This document shows, in pieces, positions 9,842 through 19,550 of a DNA stretch of 64,000 nucleotides. The number at the start of each line of letters is the position of its first letter. The first letter of the stretch is position 1. Origin of the DNA: Pyropia yezoensis (lineage: Eukaryota; Rhodophyta; Bangiophyceae; Bangiales; Bangiaceae); NCBI GenBank assembly GCA_009829735.1, contig CM020619.1, positions 5,906,083 to 5,970,082 on the forward strand, given 5' to 3'. The translations under genes were made by a program, and so were the position numbers. The notes under the pieces are model-generated. The model worked only from the letters and a program-made list of their open reading frames with translations, was not told the DNA's origin and searched no databases.

Positions 9842-12494
9842 GATGGCATGGAGGTCACCGAGAGCTCCCCGCGAAGTGCCCTCTCCGAGTTGTGCGAACC
9901 CTGCGATTTGGGAAAGCAGACCCGCGGCTCCTTCCCCACGTCCACGACAAGGACCACGGCTGCCATGCACCTTCTCCACATGGACCTGTGCGGACCACTG
10001 CCAGTGACGTCGATGGGGGGTGCCAACTACGTGCTCGGCATCCTCGACGACACGTCAGGCTACGCCGCGGCCATCCCCGTTCGGCTGAAGTCCCAAGCTG
10101 GGGCGGCAGCAGCCGTGACGGTCAAACGGTGGGAGGCGGCTGTGGGACGCCTGGCGAAGATGTATCGCACGGACCGCGGTGGCGAGTTCGTCAACCGTGG
10201 TATGGACAGATGGGCCTCGGAGGAGGGACTGGTGCACCAGACCACGGCCCCGTACACCCCGCAGCAGAACGGCAAGGCCGAACGATTTAATCGCTCTTTG
10301 ATGGAGAAGGTCACGGCGGTCATGACCGCTGCCAAGTGTGACAATGCCCTCTGGGCCGAGGCGGCCGCCACAGTCGTGTATGCGATGAACCGCACGGCGC
10401 GCGCGGGCCAGCTTCTGACGCCCCACGAGCTCTGGAGCGGCCAACGGCCGCCTGTTGCGCACATGCGCACCTTCGGCTGCGCCGCCTTTGTATTGACACC
10501 AGCCAAGTTCCGGCGCAAGCTGGACCCACGTGGGCGCAAGGGCATCTTTGTCGGGTACGAACCCGACACCAAGGCCTACCGCGTGTGGGTATCAGGCAAG
10601 ATCGTCATCAGCCGCGATGTCGTGTTTGATGAAAGTTTTATGGGGGACAATGTGGAGGAGCCACCAGTCGAGGCCGAATATGATTGGGCGGCCGTGAACG
10701 ACAACGACAGCGACGAAGGTGGCGCTCCGTCTGGTAATCTGGCGCCGAACTCGGCGGCGGGAGTCGCGGATGTCACTGACCAGGCGCTACCCGCGGACGA
10801 AGACGCCGCGTCCGATGCGGACCCGGCCGACGGCGCCTTGGTGACTGCCGACGTAGACGGCACCTCGTCTGAGGCTGCAGAGCTCGAGATGTCAACACTC
10901 CTTGACGCGGCGCGCCGTGCGTCCGGTCTTCCCACCCCCCCCAATCTTTTGGAGATGGGGACGGCGGTGCCCGATGACTCCCCGGGAGCAGTCGGTGAAA
11001 CCATCGTATCTGTAGACGCATCATTGACGCACGCGCGGTACCCGGGACGAGCGCGCACAGCGCCAGTGCGTCTGGGGGAGGGGGATGCTCACTCGTCGCT
11101 TGGCGGGGCAACGGACGATGCACGCATCCATGGAGGAGCCGCACTGGCTGTCCGCGTGGGGGAGCCTGCGGCGGGCATCAATGAGGTGATAGCCGCAGGT
11201 TTTGAGGAGCCGCTGGGGATTACCGCGCTCGTCGGGGATGCTGAGCCCGACCTGGATGCGGTGCTGCACAGCAACAGCGGCACTGACGCCTGCCCTGAGC
11301 ATGGCAGCGGGAATGGGGCTCGTCAAGCTCATGGGGCTGATGGGGATGGTCCAGAGCCATGCCGACCCGTGCCTGTTCTACCGCGACGGGAGCGAGGGGG
11401 AGCGCATGTTCATCCTTGTATACGTCGACGATATCTTGTTGGCCGCTGGGAAGCAGAGCGACATCGACTCCATGAAGGGCAAGGTAATGGCGGCCTTCGC
11501 ATCAAGGGACATCGGGCCCCAGACCTTCCTCGGCCTCCACATCTGGCGGAGCGCCGACTTGCAGATTCTCACCGTGTCTCAGCGGCAGTACGTGCGGACG
11601 CTACTTGACCGCAACGGCCTGACTGACGCCAATCCTGTGAAGCTTCCCATGGCGGTGGGGGTGCAGCTGCAGAAAGAAGGTGATGCGCTGGACGACGCGA
11701 GGCGGGCTGACTACCAGACGCTGATTGGTGGCCTGCTTTACCTGGCGTCGTGCACCCGCCCGGACATCTCCTGCGCGGTCGGCAAGCTGGCACGCTACGG
11801 GGCGGCATTAACTGTCATGCACAGAGCGGCTGTGAAGACCGTGTTGCGATACCTGAAGGGCACGATGAACTGGGGCCTGCAATACTCAACGAGGAGTCCC
11901 CTGCTAGGCTACAGCGACGCGGATCACGCCGGCGACGTCGACACTCGACGGTCGACAAAGGGCTACGCCTTTGTGATGAACGGGGGAGCCATCTCGTGGC
12001 AGAGTAAGGTGCAGCCAACGTTGGCAACCTCCACCACTGAGGCGGAGTACATCGCCGCGGCACAGGCGTCCCGCGAGGCTATTTGGCTGAAGCTGCTGCT
12101 GAAGGACCTGCTCAAGACGGACCGGCCTGTACGCATGCTGTGCAACAATCAGAGTGCACTCAAGCTGATTGAGAACCCCGCGGGGACGGCGCGCAGCAAG
12201 CACATTGACGTCGCACACCACTTCGTGCGCGACCGCGCAGCGCTCGGCGACCTTAAGCTTGAGTACGTTTCGACGGACGACATGGTCACGGACGGCCACA
12301 CGAAGGCGCTGCCCTTGGCGCTGCTGGCAGCCTGCCGTGAAGGTATGGGGCTGCTCGACGTGGGGCCTAACGGGGGCCTGAGGGGGAGTGTTGGACGGGT
12401 CGGGGATTCTCCCCCCTCCCCGACTGTATCATGCCCCCGCTGCAACGTTACGCTCCCACCCGAGGGGGAGCCGTGCAATTTCGCGGGAAACTGA
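9842..12494 (+). pseudogene. pol: copia pol remnant: integrase, truncated RT, RNase H
   Basis: The frame entered from the A1 LTR gives the end of the GAG-pre-integrase zinc motif (CEPCDLGKQTR, about 9898), then the integrase core with MDLCGPL, TDRGGEF and QNGKAERFN (about 9980-10290), a linker, and an acidic stretch. It ends at 11608. The RT resumes in another frame from about 11290 with the YVDD box (about 11420) and continues through RNase H (YSDADHAGD, TEAEYIAA) to the stop at 12494. The N-terminal RT fingers and palm, normally some 150-200 residues between these parts, are absent, so an internal deletion with frameshift lies near 11250-11300. This pol cannot make an active RT. Confidence 0.88.
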
Positions 12495-13332
12495 GCGGCG
12501 GGGGCGCCGCGGACGTGGCACGGGACGGGTGAGCGGGGGGAGGTGGGTGGGGGCAGCCACCGCGGCCAGTCGTGGGTGTCGCGCGGGGCGGTGGGGGGGG
12601 GAGCGGCGTCCGTGGACTGCTGGGTCCGAGGTGACGTGGCGGACGTGGAACCGGTGGCAGCGGACGCACCGGCGTGTCGGGCGCGCGAACTGGTGGCGGC
12701 CTCAGCAGATGGCAGGACGGGGGGTGGGCGAGGCGCTGCGTGGGGCGGCAACGAGCGCCACGGGCGGCAAGGTGAAATATGGCGCCGCGGTGTGTCGGGC
12801 GGACTCGAGCACAGCGCCCAAGGCTTGCGGGGGGAGGGGGGAGGGCGGGTGGGTGCAATTCGGGTGCCCGCCCCGCCCCCCCTCCTCCCGCCTCCCCCAC
12901 CCTACCTCTGGCCCTTCCCGACTCCGCCAGGTTCCGCCGGGGGAGGTGGGGGAGAGGCAGGGTGCAGGGTGTGGCTCGGGGGGGGGGGGGGGGTGGCCGT
13001 AGGGCGCCGTGGTCCGGACAGGGAGAGGCAGGGTGCAGGGTGTGGCTCGGGGGGGGGGGGGGGGTGGCCGTAGGGCGCCGTGGTCCGGACGGGGAGAGGC
13101 ACGGCGGGGGAGGGAGCGGAGTGGGCAGCAGGCAGTGGGGGGGGGGCGCGAGGAGGACCGTCTGGAGGGGCCCGTTTGCCCCGGGAGGGATGTCTGGCGT
13201 GAGTGGGCGGCCGTGCGTTTGGGGGCTGCGGGGGAGCCCGCGGGAGTATATGAGAGGGCGAAGGGGGGCGGTGGGGAGCGACGGGCAGCAAAACACACCA
13301 TCTTCACATATCACCACCCCCCCCACTCAACA
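12389..13332 (+). repeat. 3' LTR of the copia element (about 944 bp)
   Basis: It starts TGTTG after a purine run (AGGGGGAG) and ends CAACA, a 5-bp terminal inverted repeat. A TATA-like GAGTATATGAGAG near 13245 lies about 85 bp from the 3' end, where an LTR promoter would be expected. The LTR overlaps the last 106 bases of the pol frame. It contains long G runs and a 71-bp tandem repeat. The second LTR is outside the window, so the boundary rests on the inverted repeat and on the resumption of other coding sequence at 13333. Confidence 0.65.
12951..13092. repeat. Tandem repeat inside the copia LTR, two 71-bp units
   Basis: Two consecutive units begin GGAGAGGCAGGGTGCAGGG and run through a poly-G tract to GGTCCGGAC. 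They are nearly identical, and a third start (GGGGAGAGGC) follows at 13091. Confidence 0.9.
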
Positions 13333-14200
13333 CCGGCGACGGTTCCACATCGGGGGGAGCGGACAGCGAGCGAAGGCCGCTGTTTGAGCGGCCGCGCGGC
13401 GATGGTGGCGGTGGCGGCGGCTTCGACGGCAGCGTCATCGGCGGTGGCGGCCGCCGCCCGCGCTGTGGCGAGCAGCGTGTCCCCATCCAGGTGCTGGTGG
13501 ACAAAGTCGACGAGCGCCTCGGAGCGGGCGGCCCACTCCCCCCCCCCGCCCCCCCCCCGCCCAGCGTGGGGGCACCCACCAGCGGCGGCGGCAGCACGCC
13601 CAACCTCCGCTCGGAGAGCGACGGCCACGCGCCCATCGGGATCAGCCCCAGCACGGGCACACCCTCGTCGGCGGCGGCGCCGCGGCCATCGCGTCGGTCA
13701 ACCACCGCCCGTGGTCCCGCCCCCTGCCCGGTTAGACACAACCCCCGCCATCCGCACGCCCTCGTCGTACGTGACGTGCCCGTGCGCGGAGGCGGCGGCA
13801 GAGCGGGCGGTGGTGGCAGCGTCCACGAGGAGCGCCACCGGGGCGGCAAGCCACTTGGCTACCACCGCCGTGGAGCCATCGTCGGTAGCACCGCCAACGC
13901 CGTCGTGGACGCCCATCACCCCCTCAATGACCCCCACGTCCGCAGCGGCGGCGGAGCCCTCCAGCGCGCCCTGCGCCGCCGCCCCCCCGCTCCTGGGCCC
14001 CAGCCCGCCCAGCCCGCCCTCCGCATCCCCCCCCCCACCGTCGATCGAGCAAAAGTCGCCAGGAACGCCGCCTGCCCCCCCCCGATCCACCCATCCAGGT
14101 TGACCATCGGCCGCCCACCACGGCGCGCCGGTGCGGCGGGGGCGGCCGGCGGGGGCGGCCGGCGTAGCCGCCCGACTGAGGGTGACGGTGGCGGCCGCAC
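13333..14200 (-). pseudogene. Remnant of a cobyrinate a,c-diamide synthase-like gene (CobB/CbiA family)
   Basis: Read leftward from about 14120, the minus strand shows, in order, pieces typical of CobB/CbiA: VNLDGW (about 14100); a block with VIEGVMGVHDG, DGSTAVVAKWLAAPVALLVDA and ending GVVSNRAG (about 13980-13715); EGVPVLGLIP and SERRLGVLP (about 13665-13600); and ALVDFVHQHLDGDTLL (about 13520-13470). These are the N-terminal CbiA-domain motifs of the enzyme that amidates cobyrinate side chains a and c with glutamine and ATP. They lie in three frames separated by shifts in G/C runs; the P-loop segment and about 30 residues after it are missing, and the glutaminase half is cut off at 13333 by the copia LTR. 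It is therefore a pseudogene. Other CbiA-fold families (BioD, CobQ) fit the EGVMG...DG pattern less well. Confidence 0.62.
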
Positions 14201-14348
14201 GGGCTAGGTCACCGGGGGCCGGCATCCCATGGTCACGAGGGAAGGTTGGGGGTCAGCGGAGAGAGAGTGGGGGTGAAGGGGGAGGAGAGAGAGAGAGATG
14301 GGAGGAGGGTCGGGCGACCACGGACACGGCAGCCCGAGCGAGCTCTGC

Positions 14349-14480
14349 GGGCTGGTGCCATGCACGTGCGAGTTTTTCGTTTTCATTAGGGATGCTTTTT
14401 GAATGATGATTAGCGCTTCTATAGGCACGGAGAGTGGGGAAGGTGATTTCCAATGTAGAAATGGGTGATGCTTGGCAGGG
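14349..14480 (+). repeat. Fragment related to the end of the TIR element at 37629-39125
   Basis: GGGCTGGTGCCATGCACGTG followed by a T-rich stretch and ATTAGGGATGC closely resembles the left end of the 37629 element (ATACCATGCAC, GAGCTTTTTG, ATTAGGGATGC). A second similarity, TAGAAATGGG, lies near 14456 and near 38027. No matching right end was found, so this is a truncated copy. Confidence 0.55.
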
Positions 14481-14533
14481 AGCGGACGCGTGGGACGCGG
14501 AGGCGTGGCTGGCGGCTACCCTGTGCCCTATTC

Positions 14534-15006
14534 GGTAATATTGCAGTTCTCCCAATTTTGGCCGATCCGGACCAGAACAAGAACAACAGTCCACTGACCA
14601 ATGACATGCCTCACAAGATGCCTCTCTGACCAATGAGAGCTCCGAATCAGCCTCCATTGTCGTGCAAACAGTAAGATCTGTGACGTTCCCGGGACTCCGA
14701 GCACATGGGGGGGAGAACCTGAGTGGAACAGACACCAAGACAAGCTGGACAACTGTTCCGGAGAGGAACGAGCCGATGTGGGGGGAATCTTCGGCGATCT
14801 CAGCAGGGAGAACAACAGTGTTTCGACCAATCAGCGATTGGTAGGAGGCCCACTGTGGCTGCAGCCAATCATCTGCTCTGGGCGATCGGGCCCCTAGAGC
14901 ACGCGATTGGCTCGCCCTCACCTGCCAGGACGCGATTGGCTCACACAGTTGCTCATGCAGTGTTGTTCTTGTCCGGATCGGCCAAATTTGGGAGAACAGC
15001 AATACC
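14534..15006. mobile_element. Inverted-repeat (MITE-like) element, about 473 bp with roughly 45-bp termini
   Basis: The left end (14534-14585: GGTAATATTGCAGTTCTCCC, then AATTTTGGCCGATCCGGAC) is mirrored at 14960-15006 by the reverse complement with few changes. The interior holds no convincing ORF but has at least six CCAAT/ATTGG pentamers in both orientations. No clear target-site duplication is visible. It could be a small non-autonomous DNA transposon or a foldback element. Confidence 0.6.
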
Positions 15007-15619
15007 TTTGGAAAGGGCGGATGTGGAGGCGAACGCGGCTCTGGGACGATCGAACCGCCATGATCGGCATTGAAAGGGGGTGGCCAAGAACCTAGGCTTT
15101 GGGTCTACCTCACGCGAGCAAATCCGCAATAAGTGCGAACAAGTACCTAACGGCGCGGACTCAAACTCCGCCGGGAAACCACACAGGCTGTTGGCAGCCG
15201 TGTGTTTGCGTGAGCGACGGCGTGCCTGTGCCCGAGATGCGACTCTCGGGACTCGCGTGTTTCCATGCGGGCGCGCATGAGAGCAACTCATCCACAGGTC
15301 CCCCATTACTTGTTTTTTTTTAGCGGGCTGAGGAGTGAACATGCCTCGCCCTCCTGTCTCTTCTACCTCCCCCGACACACCGAGCCGCGCAGGCGCTGGC
15401 CATGGCCGCGGCTTTGCCTGTGGCAAAAACCACTCGCGCACACAGCACCCAAGTTGGGGCGGTGCACAAGGGCTGCCTCCCGTGTTGGGGGAGCAGGAAG
15501 AAGTGCAGGTCGCACACACGCTATCCCTGTTGTGGGGCAATCCCCCAACTACGAAACAAGAAGATGGTGTGTGGGCCACCAGTTTCTTGGCCGCGACGGG
15601 GAAGCGAGGCCAAGCCCCG

Positions 15620-16485
15620 GGCCCATATACCATGCACGACCAACGAACTTTTTTTGAATCTTGAATCTTGATATCCGCCTAGATACCCCATATTGTACAG
15701 CGTATCCGTCACTGATTGGCACATTCACGTTGATTTATGACTAATGTGCATACAAATACACTGCATGTAGTTAATATTGATTCTCGGAGTTGAAAGTGAC
15801 GTGGCGGTCGGAGACATACCTGAAGCATGAGAAAGCTCCTTGAGAAGCACTTTGGGCAGCTGCCAGCCGGCGGCAGCGACAACCCCGGTCTGGCAGCGGC
15901 CCGCTGACGGTCACGGTGGCGGCGGCGGCCGCGGTGGTACCAGCGGCGGCGGCCGCCGCGGCGGGACCGGCGGCGATAGTGACGGAAGCGGCGGCGGCGG
16001 CGGCGGCGGCGGCAGCCGAGGCAGCGCCGGGCGGGGAGCCGCCAGCTAGAGGAGCTGGCGACGGCGGTGGTGGGGCAGCGGCCAGCCAATGGCCAGCCGG
16101 CGGCGGCGGCAGCGGCGGGGCGCAGGCAGGGACGAGCCGGCGGAGGCAGCCGCGGCAGTGGCGGCGGCACCGGCGCCGGCGCCGGCGCCGGGCGAACAGA
16201 GACTGGCCGGTGGTGGCGGTGTCCGCGACTGCGGTGACGGCGGCGGCGGCGGCTGCTGCGTTAGCGGCGGCAGCGGCGACGGCGGCAGCGGCGGCGGCAA
16301 TACCAGCAGGCGGGGCGCGGCCAGCTGGCGGGGCTGGCGGCGGCGGCCGCGGCGGCGACGGGCTGGCTGCAGCCAGCCGACGGCCAGCCGGCGGCGGCGT
16401 TTGTGGTGGAGGGTGGACAGGGAGCAGCCGGCGGCGGCGGCCGCGGCCATGGCCGCGCCGCCGCTGCCGCCGCTAGCAGCCAAGA

Positions 16486-16545
<60 letters not shown>

Positions 16546-17190
16546 AAGCGGGCGGGCAGCAGCTGGGGGGCCCTGGCCAGGTGGCTGCAGTGCTGGCGGC
16601 GGCCGGCCGGGAGCGGTCGCGGCGGAGGGGCGGCTGCCAGCCGGGGGCGGCAGCGGCCGGGGGCCCGTCGCCAGCTGGCAGCGGAGGCGGCGGCAGCGGC
16701 GGCCTGCGGCGGCTAGCCAGTGGCCTCGGCGGCAGAGGGGGTGGCAGCGCCGATTCGGTGGGCGTCAGGGGTCACGTCGGTGGCGACAGAGTAGGGAACA
16801 GTAGGGGACAATGGTCGACTCGGTGGCGACAGAGTAGGGGTCAGGTGTGTATACAATTGTGTGATGCCTCCCGAGTTGCTCAGGCAATTACAACATCGGA
16901 GGCTTAAGGCCTTCAACTGCATCTCTACAGTTGCAAAAAGCAACAAACCGGCTAGACAAAGCGGTCGACACGTATCAAAATTCTCAACCGACGTGGCACC
17001 CGCCCCGGTACGTGCTAAGCACCGAAATCCATTAGCGAGAGATGGGCGGCTCCTGGCCTGTCGTTAGAGGCGGTCACTAACGACAGGCCAGCAGCCGCCC
17101 GTGGTGGGCGAGGCCCGACTAGGATACCCAATGAGATACTTGGGTTACTAGAATTATCCGGCGTCGTTGGTCGTGCATGGTGCTTGGGCC
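15620..17190. mobile_element. Non-autonomous TIR DNA transposon, 1571 bp, 8-bp target duplication (hAT-like)
   Basis: The left end GGCCCATATACCATGCACGA is mirrored at 17161-17190 (as read inward: GGCCCAAGCACCATGCACGA), and the identity continues through CCAACGA. The flanks 15612-15619 and 17191-17198 are both AAGCCCCG. The uninterrupted LTR of A2 has this octamer once at the same place, so the insertion boundary is exact. An 8-bp duplication is typical of hAT elements. No transposase is encoded: the interior (15830-16740) is a low-complexity GGC/GCC-rich block with repeated CCAGCCGGCGGC and a (GGC)n run at about 16489-16545. ORFs across it encode only Ala, Gly and Arg runs. Confidence 0.85.
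17044..17100. repeat. Hairpin: 24-bp arms, 9-nt loop, near the right end of the TIR transposon
   Basis: The arm 17044-17067 contains CTGGCCTGTCGTTAG, and 17077-17100 contains its exact complement CTAACGACAGGCCAG. The outer part GGGCGGCT extends the stem with a single mismatch. The loop is AGGCGGTCA. It lies about 90 bp inside the element's right terminus. Confidence 0.9.
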
Positions 17191-17513
17191 AAGCCCCGTT
17201 ATCCCTCCCCTTATGCCTCCAGGGTCCTCTCAGAATCTCGCTACTCAGAATCACCCACCCGAGCATCTGCCCACTGGGCCACACGAAAATATAAGACGAT
17301 AAAATGCAGGAAACCCTCTCATCCATGTTGGATTTACTATCAAGCACAGTATCCCTGACTTGAGGGAATTCGAGATCAAATGCAAAGGGAGAAACGGGTC
17401 AGACCAGCTGTCTCCCGACCCCGTGTGGCGCGTCCTATCCCCTGCGTGGGGCCCAGTTCTGCCACACTCCCCTCTCCTCAGTTCCGACCGACCCGGTCGG
17501 CCCTGAGAGGGGG

Positions 17514-17520
17514 TATAAAA
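17514..17520 (+). promoter_or_regulatory. TATA box candidate for the family A antisense ORF (copy A3)
   Basis: TATAAAA lies 195 bp upstream of the ATG of the antisense-ORF remnant (17715), just inside the LTR, reading away from gag-pol. At the aligned site A1 and A2 have GTGCGTAAACGC, without a TATA box. Confidence 0.45.
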
Positions 17521-17714
17521 GCGCGTGTCGCACTCGCCGGGGGCGCAGCTCGCCACCTTTCCCCACTTCCGCACCAACACTTCCCCGTTCTCTTACCCTG
17601 GGCCACCCCAACCTGGGGAGGCCCCCTGTCTTCCCCCGATCCAAGTCCCCCTCTACTCGAGGTGGGCCTCTTGCAGCTGTAACCGAGTTGCCTCCCCCTG
17701 ACTTCGGGGGAACC

Positions 17715-18505
17715 ATGGTGAATCCGGGGTTGGAGTCTGACTCCCTTGACGACCGTATGGAGGATACGCCCCGCGTTGCAGCACCCGCCGGAACTTCCGG
17801 CGGGAGCTCCGCAGTTGCCCCGGGGGATGGGATGCCTGCGTTGCCCGACGACGAGTCGGCGGCGGGCTCTCCCCCGGAGGTAGGCCCCGTCATCGCACGG
17901 CAGGACCTGGGCATGTAGTTTTACCCGCCCTGGCCGCTGCATGCGGACTGTTGGACCTCAGAGCGTTACGCCCGAGTTGGATCGTCTATGAAGCGTGCCT
18001 ACGAGCGCCTACGGGAAAAGTTTACCCGTCGGATCGGCTTCCCAGCGGGTTCAAGACGGACCTCTTCGCCTTCCTTGACGAGGGGGAGGTCAAAGACGTG
18101 CAGCGGGGCAAGAACATGCTCGACCATGAGGGAACCACCGAGGGCCCTGCCGACATGCCGACCTTCACTTGGGACGCTGTGGCAACTCACCCGTTCTAAC
18201 TTCGGACGTCGGACCCGCACGTTCAACACTTTGACGTGCGGATGGAGAAGGACACCAGGCGATGTCCCTACTTGGCTACCTCAGCTCAACTTGAGTTTGC
18301 GTTTCAAGCGCCGGCGACGAAGGAGCTCAAGTATCCCAAGAAGCCAGAATGAGGGCCTCAAGTTGAGGTACCACATGGGTTCCCCTCGTTACTGCCGCGG
18401 TTGGTCGAGTACTTTGGTTCCGTGATGTTGTCGTCCAACCCGGACCACCTGGTGCTCACCATGTTGCCAACACTGTGGGTACTGGAAGTCATGTCGGCTT
18501 GGGTG
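17715..18505 (+). pseudogene. Remnant of the family A antisense ORF (copy A3)
   Basis: It starts MVNPGLESDSLDDRMEDT and follows the antisense ORF of A1/A2 through SDSLDDRM, AGTSGGSSAV and TDLFAFLDEGEVKDVQR, then in a second frame, then ends near VLEVMSAW. At least three frame changes and internal stops (for example after 17918) show it is dead. The homology stops at about 18505, where family B protease sequence on the other strand begins. It supports the position of the antisense start codon and shows that the ORF is older than the two well-preserved copies. Confidence 0.8.
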
Positions 18506-19505
18506 GCATCTTGGGTGGTACTTGCTCGGGCTTTGGGGCAACGCCGACAGCCTGGGCTTGTTCCGGAGGTATGCCCAGGGCGGATAGGTTCGATACCAGT
18601 TCTTGTTGCAGGTTCAAGAGGTCCTCCTTGCTCAGGGCACGGGCAGAGCCTCGATAAGGTTCTGCCGTCCCAACTCGAGTGCCCTTGGCGACAGTTATAG
18701 GCTTCCGGCTCACGTTGACGATCAGCACGGAGAATGGGGCGTGCCTTTCCACCTTCTTGTCATTCTCATGGGCCAAGTACAACCGGTGTTTCGCCAGAAA
18801 CTCCTTGCGTCCGTAGATCAGGCATTGACCCGTTGTCCGGGTAGTCACTTGAACTTTGGTTTCCGAGCGAGGAGGAAGAATCACTGGTTTGAAGAGCGTC
18901 AAGGTAGAGGGTGGGATAGGGTTTTTCTTGCTCTTGATTACACGAACCTTGGTGTCCAGATGCTCCAGCACCGGCGACACAAACCCATGGTTGAACTGCA
19001 CCTTTCCTTCTCCTGGCAGGATACTCTTGACATGCTGCTTCTGAAAGTTCCAGCCTAGCCTGAGGGGGACTGAGAGGGTCTTGACTACGAGAAAGGGAAA
19101 AAGCAGTGGTTCATTGTTGACAAAGATGGTGACAGGAAGGCGGCCAAGCGGTCGTATAGTTTGACCCGAGGCGTCTACAATCCGGGTCTTGGTAGGGGCT
19201 CTCCAGGCTTGTCGGCGCCAGCCCGGAGGTAGCAGGTTCTCAGTGATGACGCTTGGTCCGGCTCCCGTGTCGACCACCGGAGTAACATCTTGGGGGAGGC
19301 TATCCCCCACACGCATACGAGCATTAATCTTGAGGCTGTCCTTACGCAGGACGAGCAAGGTCCCCTTGAACACACAGGGTGTCCAGGCGGCTACCGGTTG
19401 AGCAGGTAACTGCCGTCCTTTCTCCCGGCACGCAAGGGGAGAACGGGTAGAAGTACCCTGCCGTCGAATATTCGGGAAGACACTTGGGGAGAGCGCCTGG
19501 CCCAC
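18489..19505 (-). pseudogene. pol: Protease-region pol fragment of gypsy family B
   Basis: The minus-strand frame encodes a Pro/Arg-rich start and a retropepsin-like domain with VVDTGAGPSV (about 19280), then a long region collinear with the protease-to-RT linker of family A pol (both have a segment running from VKTLSVPL-like to RxxPITVAKGTRVG-like text). It stops at 18489 near the junction with A3; RT, RNase H, integrase and chromodomain are absent. It lies downstream of the family B gag on the same strand, with an in-frame TGA (19551-19553) between the gag reading frame and this one. The protein would process gag-pol in the particle, but this fragment is truncated. Confidence 0.8.
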
Positions 19506-19550
19506 TCGCTTCCCGAGCCCGAGGATTCCTTGGAGGTCTCGGTCTCCAGG

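Larger units (their letters stand above)
9842..13332 (+). mobile_element. Ty1/copia LTR retrotransposon, right part only (interrupted by A1)
   Basis: The order integrase, then reverse transcriptase, then RNase H, followed by an LTR, defines Ty1/copia. The part left of the insertion (5' LTR, gag, protease) is not seen; the sequence left of the gap is gypsy, not copia. The right end abuts a cobB-like gene remnant at 13333, so copia appears to have inserted into that gene before A1 inserted into copia. The bases after the LTR (CCGGC, 13333-13337) would be one target-duplication copy; the partner is outside the window. Confidence 0.88.
15419..17466 (-). repeat. 3' LTR of a minus-oriented family A element (A3), interrupted by a TIR transposon
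   Basis: TGTGGCA at 15419 and TGCCACA at 17460-17466 are the family A LTR ends. Removing the inserted element (15620-17190) and one 8-bp duplication leaves 469 bp, exactly the family length. The sequence reads as the reverse complement of the A1 and A2 LTRs with moderate divergence, so A3 is older. Its internal end (17467 onward) continues into the antisense-ORF region of family A. Confidence 0.85.

Noticed and set aside
12448-13326. Long Pro/Arg-rich ORFs in the copia LTR
   Set aside because: They are produced by poly-G/poly-C and the 71-bp tandem repeat, are open in several frames at once, and have no domain.
15130-15190. tRNA-like arm in GGCGCGGACTCAAACTCCGCC
   Set aside because: The loop does not fit the TTCRANY T-loop rule and no acceptor or anticodon stem can be built around it.
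15916-16907. Ala/Gly/Arg-rich ORFs in the TIR transposon
   Set aside because: They are GGC-repeat translation in all frames; no transposase motif is present.
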